DNA from: Actinomycetes bacterium
Lineage (GTDB): Bacteria; Actinomycetota; Actinomycetes; Propionibacteriales; Propionibacteriaceae
Assembly (NCBI GenBank): GCA_029778515.1
Contig: JAKOQD010000368.1
Span: 1 to 5,040, forward strand
Reading direction: 5' to 3'
Length of the DNA: 5,040 bases
Shown here: piece after piece, positions 4,977 through 5,040 of the stretch
How the letters are laid out: each line of letters starts with the position of its first letter
How positions within the stretch are numbered: the first letter of the stretch is position 1
The notes under the pieces: generated by a model
Database searches by the model: none
Told to the model about the DNA's origin: nothing
Seen by the model: only the letters and a program-made list of their open reading frames with translations
Program-made: the position numbers and the translations under genes

Positions 4977-5040
4977 GTGGCGGCTGGTGATTCCGCCGGC
5001 GCTGAGTCCCGCCGGCAGCTCGCGCTCGCGGACGCTCTAG
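4977..5040 (+). CDS. Start of an unidentified gene, cut by the window edge
   Basis: GTG at 4977 is preceded by AGGGA (4966-4970) with a 6-base spacer, a good ribosome-binding site. It opens a frame of 21 codons to the window end with no stop. The N-terminus, (M)AAGDSAGAESRRQLALAD, is soluble, with Ala/Arg-rich residues that suggest a helix, and there is no signal peptide. N-termini of this style occur in some actinobacterial nuclease-related (NERD) proteins, but the fragment is too short to assign. It follows the HNH nuclease in the same direction. Confidence 0.5.
   Translation, partial: MAAGDSAGAESRRQLALADAL

Noticed and set aside
1..5040. CRISPR array or tandem repeat family
   Set aside because: No regularly spaced direct repeats were seen by eye. 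The repeats present are short isolated dyads.

Overview
The window looks like chromosomal DNA of a high-GC actinomycete, probably a Streptomyces-, Micromonospora- or Pseudonocardia-type genome. The third codon positions are strongly G/C-biased, GTG starts occur, -10 boxes are of the TAnnnT type, and the protein families are typical of actinobacteria. The genus cannot be fixed from this sequence.

Left part (1-2349). A leftward gene runs off the left edge. It encodes a subtilisin-type (S8) serine protease with a complete Asp/His/Asn/Ser set, no visible secretion signal, and the start of a TPR region at its C-terminus. It is divergent from a rightward alpha/beta hydrolase gene. The 267 bases between them hold several perfect palindromes but no clear promoter.

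Junction (2350-2806). There is no convincing gene here. The minus strand carries the 3' part of a tRNA, from the anticodon loop through the T arm and acceptor strand to an encoded CCA. It reads as tRNA-Lys(UUU), and its 5' half is absent. This is the pattern left at the distal end of an element that integrated into a tRNA gene. By that reading, the sequence at lower coordinates is old chromosome and the sequence at higher coordinates is the acquired element. Several palindromes lie just inside the element side.

Right part (2807-5040). The content is accessory and fits an island. It has a leftward vapBC-type toxin-antitoxin pair (ribbon-helix-helix antitoxin, PIN ribonuclease) with an ATGA overlap and a perfect 17-bp palindrome on its promoter/start region. 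Next come a 5'-truncated IS256-family transposase remnant and a complete HNH endonuclease. The HNH protein has a large N-terminal domain that could be a modified-DNA reader. A further rightward gene begins at 4977 and is cut by the window edge. Together the right half looks like the edge of a genomic island carrying stability and possible defence functions. No integrase is visible, so the other end and the integrase, if they survive, would lie to the right.
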